Source: Duganella sp. SG902 | GTDB taxonomy: Bacteria > Pseudomonadota > Gammaproteobacteria > Burkholderiales > Burkholderiaceae_D | Reading direction: 5' to 3' | Length of the DNA: 64,000 nt | Assembly (NCBI RefSeq): GCF_013376005.1 | Contig: NZ_JABMJK010000012.1 | Location: forward strand, 62,001-126,000 | Shown: positions 41,703-49,610 of the stretch, in pieces | How positions within the stretch are numbered: position 1 is the first letter of the stretch | How the letters are laid out: every line of letters starts with the position of its first letter | The notes under the pieces: model-generated | Seen by the model: the letters and a program-made list of their open reading frames with translations, nothing else | Databases searched by the model: none | What the model was told of the DNA's origin: nothing | Made by a program: the position numbers and the translations under genes

Positions 41703-42584
41703 TCACTTGTCGATCATGACCGCGCCGACCACCTCGGCGCCGCTGTGGCGGATTTCCTCGGCCACCGTGTTGATGTCGGCCAGCAGCGTGTGGTCCTTGC
41801 GGCCCACCAGCAGCACGCCGCCGGCGCGCGCGGCCACCGCCAGCGCGTCGGCGCCGAGCGCGAACGGCGCCACGTCGTACAGCGTGACGTCATGGTTGGC
41901 CTCGAGCTGGGCGTTGAGCGCGCTGAAGGCGGCGCGCCCCAGCAGCTCCTGCGGGTTGGGCGGCAGGGTGCCGGCGCCCAGCAGCGACAGCGAGACGAAG
42001 CTCGGGATGCGGGTCACCGCGCCGATGTCGGCGCGGCCGGCCAGGATGTCGGACAGGCCCTGGCCCGGACGCTGGTCGAACACCGTGTGCAGCGACGGCT
42101 TGCGCAGGTTGGCGTCCACCAGCAGCGTGTTCTCGCCCAGTTGCGAGAACACCACGGCCAGGTTGGCGGCGAACATGCTGGCGCCGTCCGACTCGTTGAC
42201 CTGCACCACCGCCAGCGACTTGCGGCCGCGCGCGAACCAGCGCAGCATCAGTTGGCTGCGCACCGCGCGCAGCTGCTCGACCTGCGGGCTGAACGGCTGA
42301 TACGCCGCCAGCAGCTCCTCCGAGAACTTGTTCTCGCCGGCCTGCAGGTAGGGATAGTCGAACTGGCGCGCCAGCACCTGCTGGATGTCGGCCTCGGTGA
42401 TGAGGCCCAGGCGCTGGGCCGCCTCGCCGAAGCGGATGCCCAGTTCTTTTTGCATGCGCAGCACGCGCTCGGCGCTCTCTGGGGTGATCTTGCCCGAGGC
42501 GAGCAGGATGCCGCCGATGCTGGAATCGGCCGAGCTTGGCATGGTCGGAATCGACATTGGAGAATTCATGGCAGTGTCTTTCAT
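41703..42584 (-). CDS. epsG: EpsG, chain-length tyrosine kinase homologue with degenerate Walker A
   Basis: A 293-residue protein of the CpsD/EpsG family that normally is the cytoplasmic kinase partner of the chain-length protein EpsF. An N-terminal helical region (about 22-80: GGILLASGKITPESAERVL, LGLITEADIQQVLARQFDYPYL) resembles the T2SSE_N/MshEN fold. The kinase-like part follows FSPQVEQLRAVRSQLMLRWF; but the Walker A region reads VVQVNESDGASMFAANLAVVFS (residues about 126-147), without the GxGK/R-S signature, and the A' motif reads LLVDANLRKP. There is no C-terminal tyrosine cluster. A catalytically weak or inactive regulatory protein is possible. The start overlaps the epsF stop (TAATG). 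Confidence 0.9.
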   Translation of the reverse strand: MKDTAMNSPMSIPTMPSSADSSIGGILLASGKITPESAERVLRMQKELGIRFGEAAQRLGLITEADIQQVLARQFDYPYLQAGENKFSEELLAAYQPFSPQVEQLRAVRSQLMLRWFARGRKSLAVVQVNESDGASMFAANLAVVFSQLGENTLLVDANLRKPSLHTVFDQRPGQGLSDILAGRADIGAVTRIPSFVSLSLLGAGTLPPNPQELLGRAAFSALNAQLEANHDVTLYDVAPFALGADALAVAARAGGVLLVGRKDHTLLADINTVAEEIRHSGAEVVGAVMIDK

Positions 42585-43990
42585 TAGTTCAAACGCAGGC
42601 GGCGCGACAACAACAACTGGGAGCCGCCAAAGCGCGGCTTGCGCTTGGCGTGCATGTCCAGCACGCCGAACACGGGGATGCCCAGCACGTCGCTGAGGTC
42701 ATCGGTCGAGCGCAGGCGGCGTTCCAGCATCTCCGCCACCAGGCCCAGGCCCACGCCCAGCATGGTGCCCAGCACCAGCGCCAGCGCGGTGTTCAGCAGC
42801 ACCTTCGGACCGCTCGGCTGGGTCGGCACCACGGCCGGGTTCAGGATGGCGATGTCGGCCTGCTCCGACTGGCCCTCGATGCGGGTCTGCGACGAGCGCT
42901 GGGCCGCCGAGTCAAACGCGCGCTGGGCGCTCTCCACGTCCTTCAGCAGCACGCCCATCTCGTCGCGGGTGCGGTTCAGTTCCAGCACCTTGGTCTTCTG
43001 CACCGCCAGGGCGGCGCGGATCTCGGCCTCGCGCTGGCGCATGATCTGCTCGCTGTTGGTGACCGAGTTGGAGGTCGCCTTGATCTGACTGGCCAGCTCG
43101 GCGCGCAGCTTGTCCAGCTCGGCCTTGGTGCTCTGGTATTGCGGGTGGTTCTTGTCCAGGCGCTGGGACACGTCGGCGAACTTGGCCTCGGCGTTGCTGA
43201 CCGCCATGCGCAGGTTCTGGATCAGCGGGTTGTTGGCCACGTCCGGCGACTCGCCGGCCTGGCCGGAGGCCACGTGGCGGCGCGAGCTGGCCTCGATCAG
43301 CTGGCTTTGCGCGACCACCAGCTGCGACGACAGGTCGTTCAGGCGCGCCGACTCGACGTCCAGGCGGTTGTCGACGCTGACGATGCCGTGCTCCTGCTGG
43401 TACTTGGACAGGCGGCCCTGCGCCGCCTCCAGGTTGTCGCGCAGGATCTTGATCTGGTCATTCAGGTAGACCGACACCTTCTTCATCGGGTCGACCTTGA
43501 GCTGGATGCTCAGGCGCTGGTATTCCTCGGCGAAGGCGTTGGCCACGGCCGCCACGAACTGCGGGTCGGAACCCTTGAAGCTGATCTCGACCAGGCTGCT
43601 CTCCTTGGCCGGCATCGCCTCGATCTTGCGCAGCAGCAGGTCGGCCAGCCAGTCGCGCACGCTGCCGGCGCCGCCGGTGGCGTCGTTGAACTGTTCCACC
43701 ACGGCCGGGCTCTCGGCCAGCTTCAGGCGGTCCACCACGCGCAGCGCGACGTTCTTGCTGGTGATGATGTCGACCTGGGTGGCCATGTAGCCGGGCAGCA
43801 TCTGGCCTGGCATGCTGAGGCCGGTGATCGGGTCCACGCCCTTGGCGTTCAGCAGAACGGAGGAGCTGGCCGTGTAGGTCTTGGGCAGCAGCTTGCTGAC
43901 CACGAAGGTGGTGACCACCGTCACCAGTACGGTGGCCAGGATGATCTTGTAGCGCGCGCGCAAGATGAGCAGGAACTGGGACAGATTCAT
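42584..43990 (-). CDS. epsF: Chain-length determinant protein EpsF
   Basis: Wzc/Wzz-type polysaccharide co-polymerase of 468 residues. It has an N-terminal membrane segment (ARYKIILATVLVTVVTTFVVSKLLP), a Wzz domain (YTASSSVLLNAKGVDPITGL), a long periplasmic coiled coil (about 170-370; EAQGRLSKYQQEHGIVS, MRQREAEIRAALAVQKTKV) and a second membrane segment near 400-425 (GPKVLLNTALALVLGTMLGVGLGLVAE), ending in a short basic cytoplasmic tail (KRKPRFGGSQLLLSRRLRLN). It sets EPS chain length with EpsG and the polymerase. Preceded by epsE and a strong stem-loop. Confidence 0.96.
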   Translation of the reverse strand: MNLSQFLLILRARYKIILATVLVTVVTTFVVSKLLPKTYTASSSVLLNAKGVDPITGLSMPGQMLPGYMATQVDIITSKNVALRVVDRLKLAESPAVVEQFNDATGGAGSVRDWLADLLLRKIEAMPAKESSLVEISFKGSDPQFVAAVANAFAEEYQRLSIQLKVDPMKKVSVYLNDQIKILRDNLEAAQGRLSKYQQEHGIVSVDNRLDVESARLNDLSSQLVVAQSQLIEASSRRHVASGQAGESPDVANNPLIQNLRMAVSNAEAKFADVSQRLDKNHPQYQSTKAELDKLRAELASQIKATSNSVTNSEQIMRQREAEIRAALAVQKTKVLELNRTRDEMGVLLKDVESAQRAFDSAAQRSSQTRIEGQSEQADIAILNPAVVPTQPSGPKVLLNTALALVLGTMLGVGLGLVAEMLERRLRSTDDLSDVLGIPVFGVLDMHAKRKPRFGGSQLLLSRRLRLN

Positions 43991-44015
43991 GGCGTGTTTC
44001 TCTTAGGTAAGACTC

Positions 44016-44037
44016 CCGGGCGGCGGGCGCCGCCCGG
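44016..44037. other. GC-rich stem-loop between epsE and epsF
   Basis: CCGGGCGGCG-GG-CGCCGCCCGG, ten perfect pairs, 14 bases after the epsE stop and 26 before the epsF start. There is no T-run, so it is probably an intercistronic RNA structure and not a terminator. A similar one follows epsI. Confidence 0.6.
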
Positions 44038-44050
44038 TCGGATGGGACGG

Positions 44051-44839
44051 TTAGAACCAGCTTTCGCTGACATAGACTACATCATCGTTGCGCAGCAAGT
44101 CATCATGCTTGGCCTTGATGACCTCCAGCTTGCCGCTGGCGTCGCGCCGCTTGATGCGGATGTCGCGCTCGGTGCCGCGCGCGGTCAGGCCGCCGCCGGC
44201 CGACAGCGCCTGCACCACGGTCATGCCGCGCTCCAGGCGGAAGAAGCCCGGACGCTGCACCTCGCCGTAGATGTAGACGCGCGGCGCGCGCTCGACGTAC
44301 AGCACGTCGCCGCCGGCCACCTCGAGGTTGCGCGTGAGCTCGCCGTCGCGCACCAGGCCGACCACGTCGATCACCTCGCGCGTGCTCTTGCCGTCCTTGT
44401 TGCGGATCAGCACCACCGACTCGGCGCCATCCTGCGCCATGCCGCCGGCCTGGGCCAGCATTTCCAGCACGCTGCGGCGGCCGTCCAGCGGGTAGCGGCC
44501 GGGACGGTTGACCTGGCCCAGCACCGACACCTGCTGGCTGTTCAGCACGGTGACCAGCAGGTTGACCTGGGGCTTCTTGACGAAGCCGCCGCTTTCCAGC
44601 AGGCCGGCCACCTTCTTCTCGGCCGCCGCGGTCGACAGGCCGGCCACCGGCACGTCGCCGATCAGCGGCACCGTGATCGCGCCGTTCTCGCCGACGCGCG
44701 TCTCCAGCGACAAGTCGGGGTTACCGTACACCGACATCTTGACCACGTCGCCGGCGCCCAGCAGCACCTCGGCCGCCCCCGCGCCGCCGACCAGCGCCGC
44801 CAGCATCAACCCCACAGCCCAACGCAACAGTTGTTTCAT
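44051..44839 (-). CDS. epsE: Polysaccharide export outer membrane protein EpsE (Wza-like)
   Basis: A 262-residue periplasmic/outer-membrane export protein. Signal peptide to about 22 (LVGGAGAAEV); a Poly_export domain (LLGAGDVVKMSVYGNPDLSLETRVGENGAITVPLIGDV) and two SLBB repeats (VSVLGQVNRPGRYPLDG, VYIYGEVQRPGFFRLERGMTV). No lipobox cysteine is visible, unlike Wza. It would form the export channel together with EpsL and EpsF. 35 bases from epsD on the same strand. Confidence 0.96.
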   Translation of the reverse strand: MKQLLRWAVGLMLAALVGGAGAAEVLLGAGDVVKMSVYGNPDLSLETRVGENGAITVPLIGDVPVAGLSTAAAEKKVAGLLESGGFVKKPQVNLLVTVLNSQQVSVLGQVNRPGRYPLDGRRSVLEMLAQAGGMAQDGAESVVLIRNKDGKSTREVIDVVGLVRDGELTRNLEVAGGDVLYVERAPRVYIYGEVQRPGFFRLERGMTVVQALSAGGGLTARGTERDIRIKRRDASGKLEVIKAKHDDLLRNDDVVYVSESWF

Positions 44840-44874
44840 GATCCACCTGACCTTTAATGTAAAAATTTATTTCT

Positions 44875-45837
44875 TTATTTCAAACCGGCGACGCCGCGCT
44901 CGTTGGCTTCCTGACTGGCGCTGCTGGCCGGCGCCGCCGCCGGGGCCGCCGCCGGCGCCGAGGCGGCCGGGGCCGCGCCGGCCGGCGCGTTCAGGTATTC
45001 GATCTTGGCGCTGGCGCGCAGGCGCTTGACCTCGGCCTCGGCCGCTTCCTTGTTCTTCTTGTTGAACAGGAACTGGGTGATCTGCGGCGTCGCCGTCTCC
45101 AGCGAGATCGATGGCGCGTCCTTGACGTCGGCGATGCTGATCAGCAGGCTGCGCTCGCCCTCGCGCACGATGAACAACTGCCCCTTCGGCATCGCCAGCA
45201 GCTTGTTCACCAGCTCGGCCGGCAGCTCGGAGCTGGTGCGCGAGACCTGGTTGCGGTTGTACTTGACGTGGTGGGCGTCGAACCACGCGGCGGCGTCCTC
45301 GAGCGACTTGGCGTTGTCGATGGCGGCCTTGGCGTCGGCGTCCAGGCTGGCCGTGGCCAGCACCAGCTGGCGCATGTCGAACTGCTTGCGGGCGGTGAAG
45401 AATTGCGGGTTCTTGTCGTAGTATTCCTGCACCTCGGCCGCGCTCGGCTTGGCCGGGGTGCCGATGCGCTTCTGCATGTACGCCTGGGCCAGCAGCAGCG
45501 ACTTGGCGCGCTCCAGCGCCAGCAGCACCTTCGGATCGCGGTCCAGGTTCTCCTTGACGGCGGCGCTTTGCAGCAGCTGGCGGTCGATCAGCGACTCCAG
45601 CAGCTGCTTGCTGGCGGCGGCCTGCTGGCCGGCCTGCACGTTGGCGTGCGCCAGCTCGTCGTTAAGCTGCAACACGGTGATTTCCTCACCGTTGACGCTG
45701 GCCACGGCCTGGCCCGGCTTCTTGTTTTCCTTCGAGCCGCACGCAGACAGCGCGGCCACCGCGATCATGGTCGCGGCCCCCAGCCGCAGCGCGCGGCGTG
45801 GGAAACGGTTGGTCGAACGAACGGACTTGGTCTGCAT
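44875..45837 (-). CDS. epsD: EpsD family peptidyl-prolyl cis-trans isomerase lipoprotein
   Basis: A 320-residue periplasmic SurA-like protein that probably assists folding or assembly of export components. Signal with lipobox ALSAC (ALRLGAATMIAVAALSAC), a SurA-N-like helical region (VASVNGEEITVLQLNDELAHAN, LLESLIDRQLLQSAAVKENL) and a PPIase-like region (YYDKNPQFFTARKQFDMRQLVLA). The C-terminus ends in an Ala/Pro-rich tail (about 285-310). I start at ATG 45837 because AGGGGAAG lies eight bases upstream; the longer frame to 45870 starts before this site. It is the first gene behind the epsD promoter. Confidence 0.93.
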   Translation of the reverse strand: MQTKSVRSTNRFPRRALRLGAATMIAVAALSACGSKENKKPGQAVASVNGEEITVLQLNDELAHANVQAGQQAAASKQLLESLIDRQLLQSAAVKENLDRDPKVLLALERAKSLLLAQAYMQKRIGTPAKPSAAEVQEYYDKNPQFFTARKQFDMRQLVLATASLDADAKAAIDNAKSLEDAAAWFDAHHVKYNRNQVSRTSSELPAELVNKLLAMPKGQLFIVREGERSLLISIADVKDAPSISLETATPQITQFLFNKKNKEAAEAEVKRLRASAKIEYLNAPAGAAPAASAPAAAPAAAPASSASQEANERGVAGLK

Positions 45838-45908
45838 CACAATTGCTTCCCCTAGTTGGTGATTACCCAAAATGTTTAATAAAATGGCAAATCCGTTGCA
45901 CGCGAAGA

Positions 45909-45937
45909 AGTATGAAACTAGCCACGCTGATTGTCAA
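45909..45937 (-). promoter_or_regulatory. Sigma-70 promoter of the epsD-to-glycosyltransferase operon
   Basis: On the minus strand a perfect TTGACA (45937-45932), 17-base spacer and CATACT (45914-45909). Transcription would begin near 45902, about 65 bases before ATG 45837. It would serve epsD, epsE, epsF, epsG, xrtB, epsI, polymerase, glycosyltransferases and the second hydrolase. Confidence 0.7.
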
Positions 45938-46099
45938 CGGCATAATGATCCGCCCGCCACGGCGCCCCCGGCGCACGGCCGGATTTAACTAAACCTCAAC
46001 ACACTTGACGCCATTGTAACTGTTTAATCGCCCCGCACCGCTCACCTATCAATGCAAAAGCCGGCTTTAAGGCGTCTTTAAGCGCTCCCGCGCCCGCCG

Positions 46100-47467
46100 T
46101 CAGTGCGCGTTTTCGCGCTTGAGCACGGTCTTGACGGTGCACAGCACGATCCACAGGTCCAGCCACAGCGACCAGCGCCGCAGGTAGTCGAGGTCGTAGC
46201 GGATGCGCGCCTCCATCTTGTCCAGCGTCTCGGTCTCGCCGCGCAGGCCGTTGACCTGGGCCCAGCCGGTGATGCCGGGCTTGACCTTGTGGCGCAGCAT
46301 GTAACCCTTGATCAGCTTGCGGTACTGCTCGTTGTGGGCGACCGCGTGCGGACGCGGGCCGACGATGCTCATGCGCCCCTGCAGCACGTTGATGAACTGC
46401 GGCAGCTCGTCGAGCGAGGTGCGGCGCAGGAAGGCGCCGACCCGGGTCACGCGGGCGTCGTCCTTGGTGGCCTGGGTCACCTTGCTGCCATCCTCGGTCA
46501 CGCGCATCGAGCGGAACTTGTAGACGATGATCTGCTCGCCGTACAGGCCGTAGCGGCGCTGGCGGAAGATCACCGGCCCCGGCGAGCTGAGCTTCACGGC
46601 GATGCCGACCGCCAGCATGATCGGCAGCAGCAGGATCTGGATCACGGCCGCCAGCAGGATGTCGCTGCCGCGCTTGACCAGGCGGTTGAAGCCGGTGAAC
46701 GGGCTCTCGCAGATGGCGATCACCGGCATGCCCACCACGTTGTCGAAGCGCGCCTGCATCAGGTCGAAGGCGTAGATGTCGGGCAGGAAGTAGACCGAGG
46801 CGGTGGTGTCCTGCAGCTCGTCGAGCAGCTTGCGGATGCGCGGCTGGGCCGAGATCGGCTGGCTGATGAAGATCATCTTGATCTGGTGCTTGCGCACATA
46901 GGCCGCCACGTCGTCCATCGCGCCCAGCGTCGGGTGCTGCATGCCGGGCGGGCGGCGGTCCTCGGAGCGGTCGTCGAAGTAGCCGTGCACCTGCATCGGC
47001 AGGTGGTTGTAGGCCATGATGTTGTTGGCGAACTTGATGCTGACGCCGTTGGCGCCGACGATCACGATCGAGCGCACCTCGCCGTCGCCGCCGAGGCGGT
47101 GCGCCAGCATGTGGCAGCCGAGCAGGATCAGCGGCGTCACCAGGAACCAGGTCAGCACCACCTCCTTGTGGTAGTGCGCGGTCATGCCGGCCGCCGAGCC
47201 GAGGAACACCAGCACGGCGGCGGTCACCACCCAGCCGGCCAGGGTGTCGCGCGCGAACGCCAGCATCTTGCCGCTGTGCCAGGCGCGGTAGGGATCGATG
47301 TTCTGGTACACCGCCGAGGCGATGAAGAACGCCAGCACCATCAGCACCAGCGCGTAGCCGTCGAAGCGCACCCCGTACAGCCACGACACCAGCAACAACG
47401 TCCCCATGATGATCAGTGGATCGAGTACACGCTGAAAAAATGAGATCAGGGGGATATCGTTAACCAT
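46100..47467 (-). CDS. Undecaprenyl-phosphate sugar-1-phosphate transferase (glucose type)
   Basis: A 455-residue enzyme that starts EPS repeat-unit assembly by linking a hexose-1-phosphate to undecaprenyl phosphate. Four N-terminal membrane segments, a CoA-binding-like central domain (VRSIVIVGANGVSIKFANNI) and a further membrane helix, then the bacterial sugar transferase domain: FRQRRYGLYGEQIIVYKFRSM, LRRTSLDELPQFINVLQGRMSIVGPRPHAVAHNEQY and HKVKPGITGWAQVNGLRGET. This is the WcaJ/TIGR03023 type, usually glucose-specific. In related clusters it is called epsB. It starts 11 bases after epsL and is separated by 262 bases from epsD. Confidence 0.95.
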   Translation of the reverse strand: MVNDIPLISFFQRVLDPLIIMGTLLLVSWLYGVRFDGYALVLMVLAFFIASAVYQNIDPYRAWHSGKMLAFARDTLAGWVVTAAVLVFLGSAAGMTAHYHKEVVLTWFLVTPLILLGCHMLAHRLGGDGEVRSIVIVGANGVSIKFANNIMAYNHLPMQVHGYFDDRSEDRRPPGMQHPTLGAMDDVAAYVRKHQIKMIFISQPISAQPRIRKLLDELQDTTASVYFLPDIYAFDLMQARFDNVVGMPVIAICESPFTGFNRLVKRGSDILLAAVIQILLLPIMLAVGIAVKLSSPGPVIFRQRRYGLYGEQIIVYKFRSMRVTEDGSKVTQATKDDARVTRVGAFLRRTSLDELPQFINVLQGRMSIVGPRPHAVAHNEQYRKLIKGYMLRHKVKPGITGWAQVNGLRGETETLDKMEARIRYDLDYLRRWSLWLDLWIVLCTVKTVLKRENAH

Positions 47468-47478
47468 ATGTCGACTTC

Positions 47479-48711
47479 TTAGAATTGAACGCGGGCGCTG
47501 AGCGACACGCCGTGCGAGCGGAAGGTATTGCTGGCGGCGCCGCTGCGGTTTTCGCGGAAGGCGCCGAGGTAAAGGCGCACCGGCGTCACGGGCGCGTAGC
47601 TCAGGCCGGCGTTATAGGACTTGGTGTCGTCATCCAGGCGGGTGAAGGTGGTCACGCCCGGGATGGCGATGAAATCGCGGCGCTCGCGGCGCGCGCTGAA
47701 GTCGGCGCTCATCTTGCCGGTCAGCTCCCATTGCGCGTTGAGGCTGACGCCCTTGTTGAAGCTGTTGCTGACCTCGTTGCTGTCGACCGCCGCGTACTCG
47801 CGCCACGCGGTGGCGGTCATGCGCAGGCGGCGCAGCATCGACCAGTTGAAGGTGCCGCGGCCGTTCAGGCCGCTGGAATCGCGCGCCGCGAAGTAATTGT
47901 GCTTGCGCTCGACGCGCCCGGCCAGCATCTGGAACTGCGAGGTGGCGCTGAAGATCCACTGGACGTTGAGCTTGACCTCGTCCTGGGTATAGCTGTCGTC
48001 GATCGGCTGGCCGTTGGCCAGGAAGTGGTTGTCGTAGCGGCCCTTGGCGCGCGCCACCTGCAGGCCGACCCGGCTGCCGGTGCTGGCGATGTAGTCGAGG
48101 CCGACGTTGTTGTAGTCCTCGGTGCGGTTGTTGAATTGCTGGGCCGGCAGGTCGTAGGTGAACTTCTGCGTGCTCCAGCCGGCGCGCACGCGCCAGCTCG
48201 GGTGGAAGCGCCAGCCGCCGTCGAAATTCTCGCGCTGCTGCACCTGCAGGTTGCGGGCGGCCTGGCGGAAGTCGGCGAACGAGGTCAGCGACTGGGCATA
48301 GGCGCCACCCAGGTGGCCGTCCAGATTATTGCCGATGTGCCATTCGAGGTCGGCGTTGAAATCCTTGCCGGTGTAGTCGAGCATGTCAAAGCGGTCGAAC
48401 GCCACCTTGGACACCTTGAACTGCCCGGTCAGGCGCTGGCGGCTGATCGGCTGATCGAGGCTCACCCCGGCCATGGTCTGGGTCAGGTAATCGGACCGCT
48501 GGTCCTGCGGCACCGGCGAGTTGTCCGCATAGCGCAGCAGGTTGGCGTCGTAGCTGCGCGTGACCGACACGAATGGATGGATGGTATCGCTGATTTCAGC
48601 GTAAGCGGCGCCGCTGGCCGCCATGCCGAGCAGCACGCCGACGGCGGCCGCCACGGGGGTCACGGGCGTTGCCCAGCGCGCGCCCGAATTGCTAAAAAGG
48701 GAACTCAGCAT
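47479..48711 (-). CDS. epsL: EPS outer-membrane beta-barrel protein EpsL
   Basis: A 410-residue exported protein with signal peptide (AAVGVLLGMAASGAAYAE) and a body of alternating amphipathic strands ending in an aromatic C-terminal residue (LSARVQF), the sign of an outer-membrane beta barrel. DTIHPFVSVTRSYDANLLRY and QDQRSDYLTQTMAGVSLDQPISRQRL at the N-terminus match the exosortase-B-associated EpsL family. Probably forms part of the exit route for the polysaccharide. Lies between the CAAX-like gene (39 bases) and the initiating sugar transferase (11 bases). Confidence 0.9.
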   Translation of the reverse strand: MLSSLFSNSGARWATPVTPVAAAVGVLLGMAASGAAYAEISDTIHPFVSVTRSYDANLLRYADNSPVPQDQRSDYLTQTMAGVSLDQPISRQRLTGQFKVSKVAFDRFDMLDYTGKDFNADLEWHIGNNLDGHLGGAYAQSLTSFADFRQAARNLQVQQRENFDGGWRFHPSWRVRAGWSTQKFTYDLPAQQFNNRTEDYNNVGLDYIASTGSRVGLQVARAKGRYDNHFLANGQPIDDSYTQDEVKLNVQWIFSATSQFQMLAGRVERKHNYFAARDSSGLNGRGTFNWSMLRRLRMTATAWREYAAVDSNEVSNSFNKGVSLNAQWELTGKMSADFSARRERRDFIAIPGVTTFTRLDDDTKSYNAGLSYAPVTPVRLYLGAFRENRSGAASNTFRSHGVSLSARVQF

Positions 48712-48750
48712 GTGAATTTTCTTTTAATAGTCGATAATTAGGAAGCAATA

Positions 48751-49407
48751 CTACCAGTAAGACCAGTTTCCGGTACAGGTAATCCACACCCCCAGTGCGC
48801 CGTTGGTGACCGCGTGCGCCACAACCGGCGACCACAGGTTACCGCTGCGCATATACAGCCAGCCGTAAGCCACCCCGGCCACCACCCCGGCAAACCACAG
48901 ATTATGCTCCACCCCGAACAGCAGCGCGGTGATCACAAAACCACGCAGGCCCACCCGTGCAGGATGAACTTCAAGAAACTTCGGCGCCGCCAGCCAGCGC
49001 ATCACGAACGAGCGCCAGAACAATTCCTCCATCACCGGCACCACCAACGCCGCGCCGGCGATGCGCATCAGCACCAGCGGCCACTGGATCGCCCCGTCCG
49101 CGGTCGGATCGAAGCCGGCCGACTGGCCGATCACCATCCAGCCGGCGTCCAGGTTGACCCACAGCACCAGCACCACCAGCCCCACGGCCAGCGCCTCGAG
49201 CAGCGCGCGCGCGCCCGGCAAGGGCACGCGCAATTCGTCGTAGCGGCGCCACCAGTACAACAGGGCCAGCAGCACCACCCCCACCTTCACCCCGTACAGC
49301 CAGCGCGGCGCGGCCGCCGCCCAGCCAAGCAGGTCGGCCAGCGCGATGAAGCCCATGTACAGCGCGAACGGCACGATGCGCGGCCACGCCGCGCGCTCAA
49401 ACCCCAT
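48751..49407 (-). CDS. CAAX prenyl protease-related (CPBP) membrane protein of exosortase loci
   Basis: A 218-residue membrane protein with about six to seven helices and the CPBP (Rce1-like) motifs: EELFWRSFVMRWL (E-E-x3-R), FGVEHNLW (F-x3-H) and HAVTN. Such proteins occur in exosortase loci as TIGR03008-type CAAX protease-related proteins. Their substrate is unknown; maturation of EPS or PEP-CTERM components is possible. GGAG precedes the ATG by six bases. It is the first gene of the minus-strand block, behind the promoter at 49471-49499. Confidence 0.9.
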   Translation of the reverse strand: MGFERAAWPRIVPFALYMGFIALADLLGWAAAAPRWLYGVKVGVVLLALLYWWRRYDELRVPLPGARALLEALAVGLVVLVLWVNLDAGWMVIGQSAGFDPTADGAIQWPLVLMRIAGAALVVPVMEELFWRSFVMRWLAAPKFLEVHPARVGLRGFVITALLFGVEHNLWFAGVVAGVAYGWLYMRSGNLWSPVVAHAVTNGALGVWITCTGNWSYW

Positions 49408-49470
49408 CTGACGCTCCGCTGCTTGTGGCTAAGAAATGCATGTATCCCCGGTGTAGGCCCAATCCTCCCC

Positions 49471-49499
49471 ATTGTAATTGCAGCAAGTTTAACTGTCCA
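49471..49499 (-). promoter_or_regulatory. Sigma-70 promoter of the CAAX-protease/epsL operon
   Basis: On the minus strand TGGACA (49499-49494), 17-base spacer and TACAAT (49476-49471), each one mismatch from consensus. It leaves a leader of about 57 bases before ATG 49407. It is divergent to uup. Confidence 0.62.
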
Positions 49500-49610
49500 C
49501 ACACAATGCGACCCTTGCACGGAGGCAAGCGACGGTGGGCCGGCCGGCCATTTGCCGGTACAATGCGCCTTTCCCCATCCACCGCGGCGCGCCGCCGCAA
49601 CCGTTAGCAT

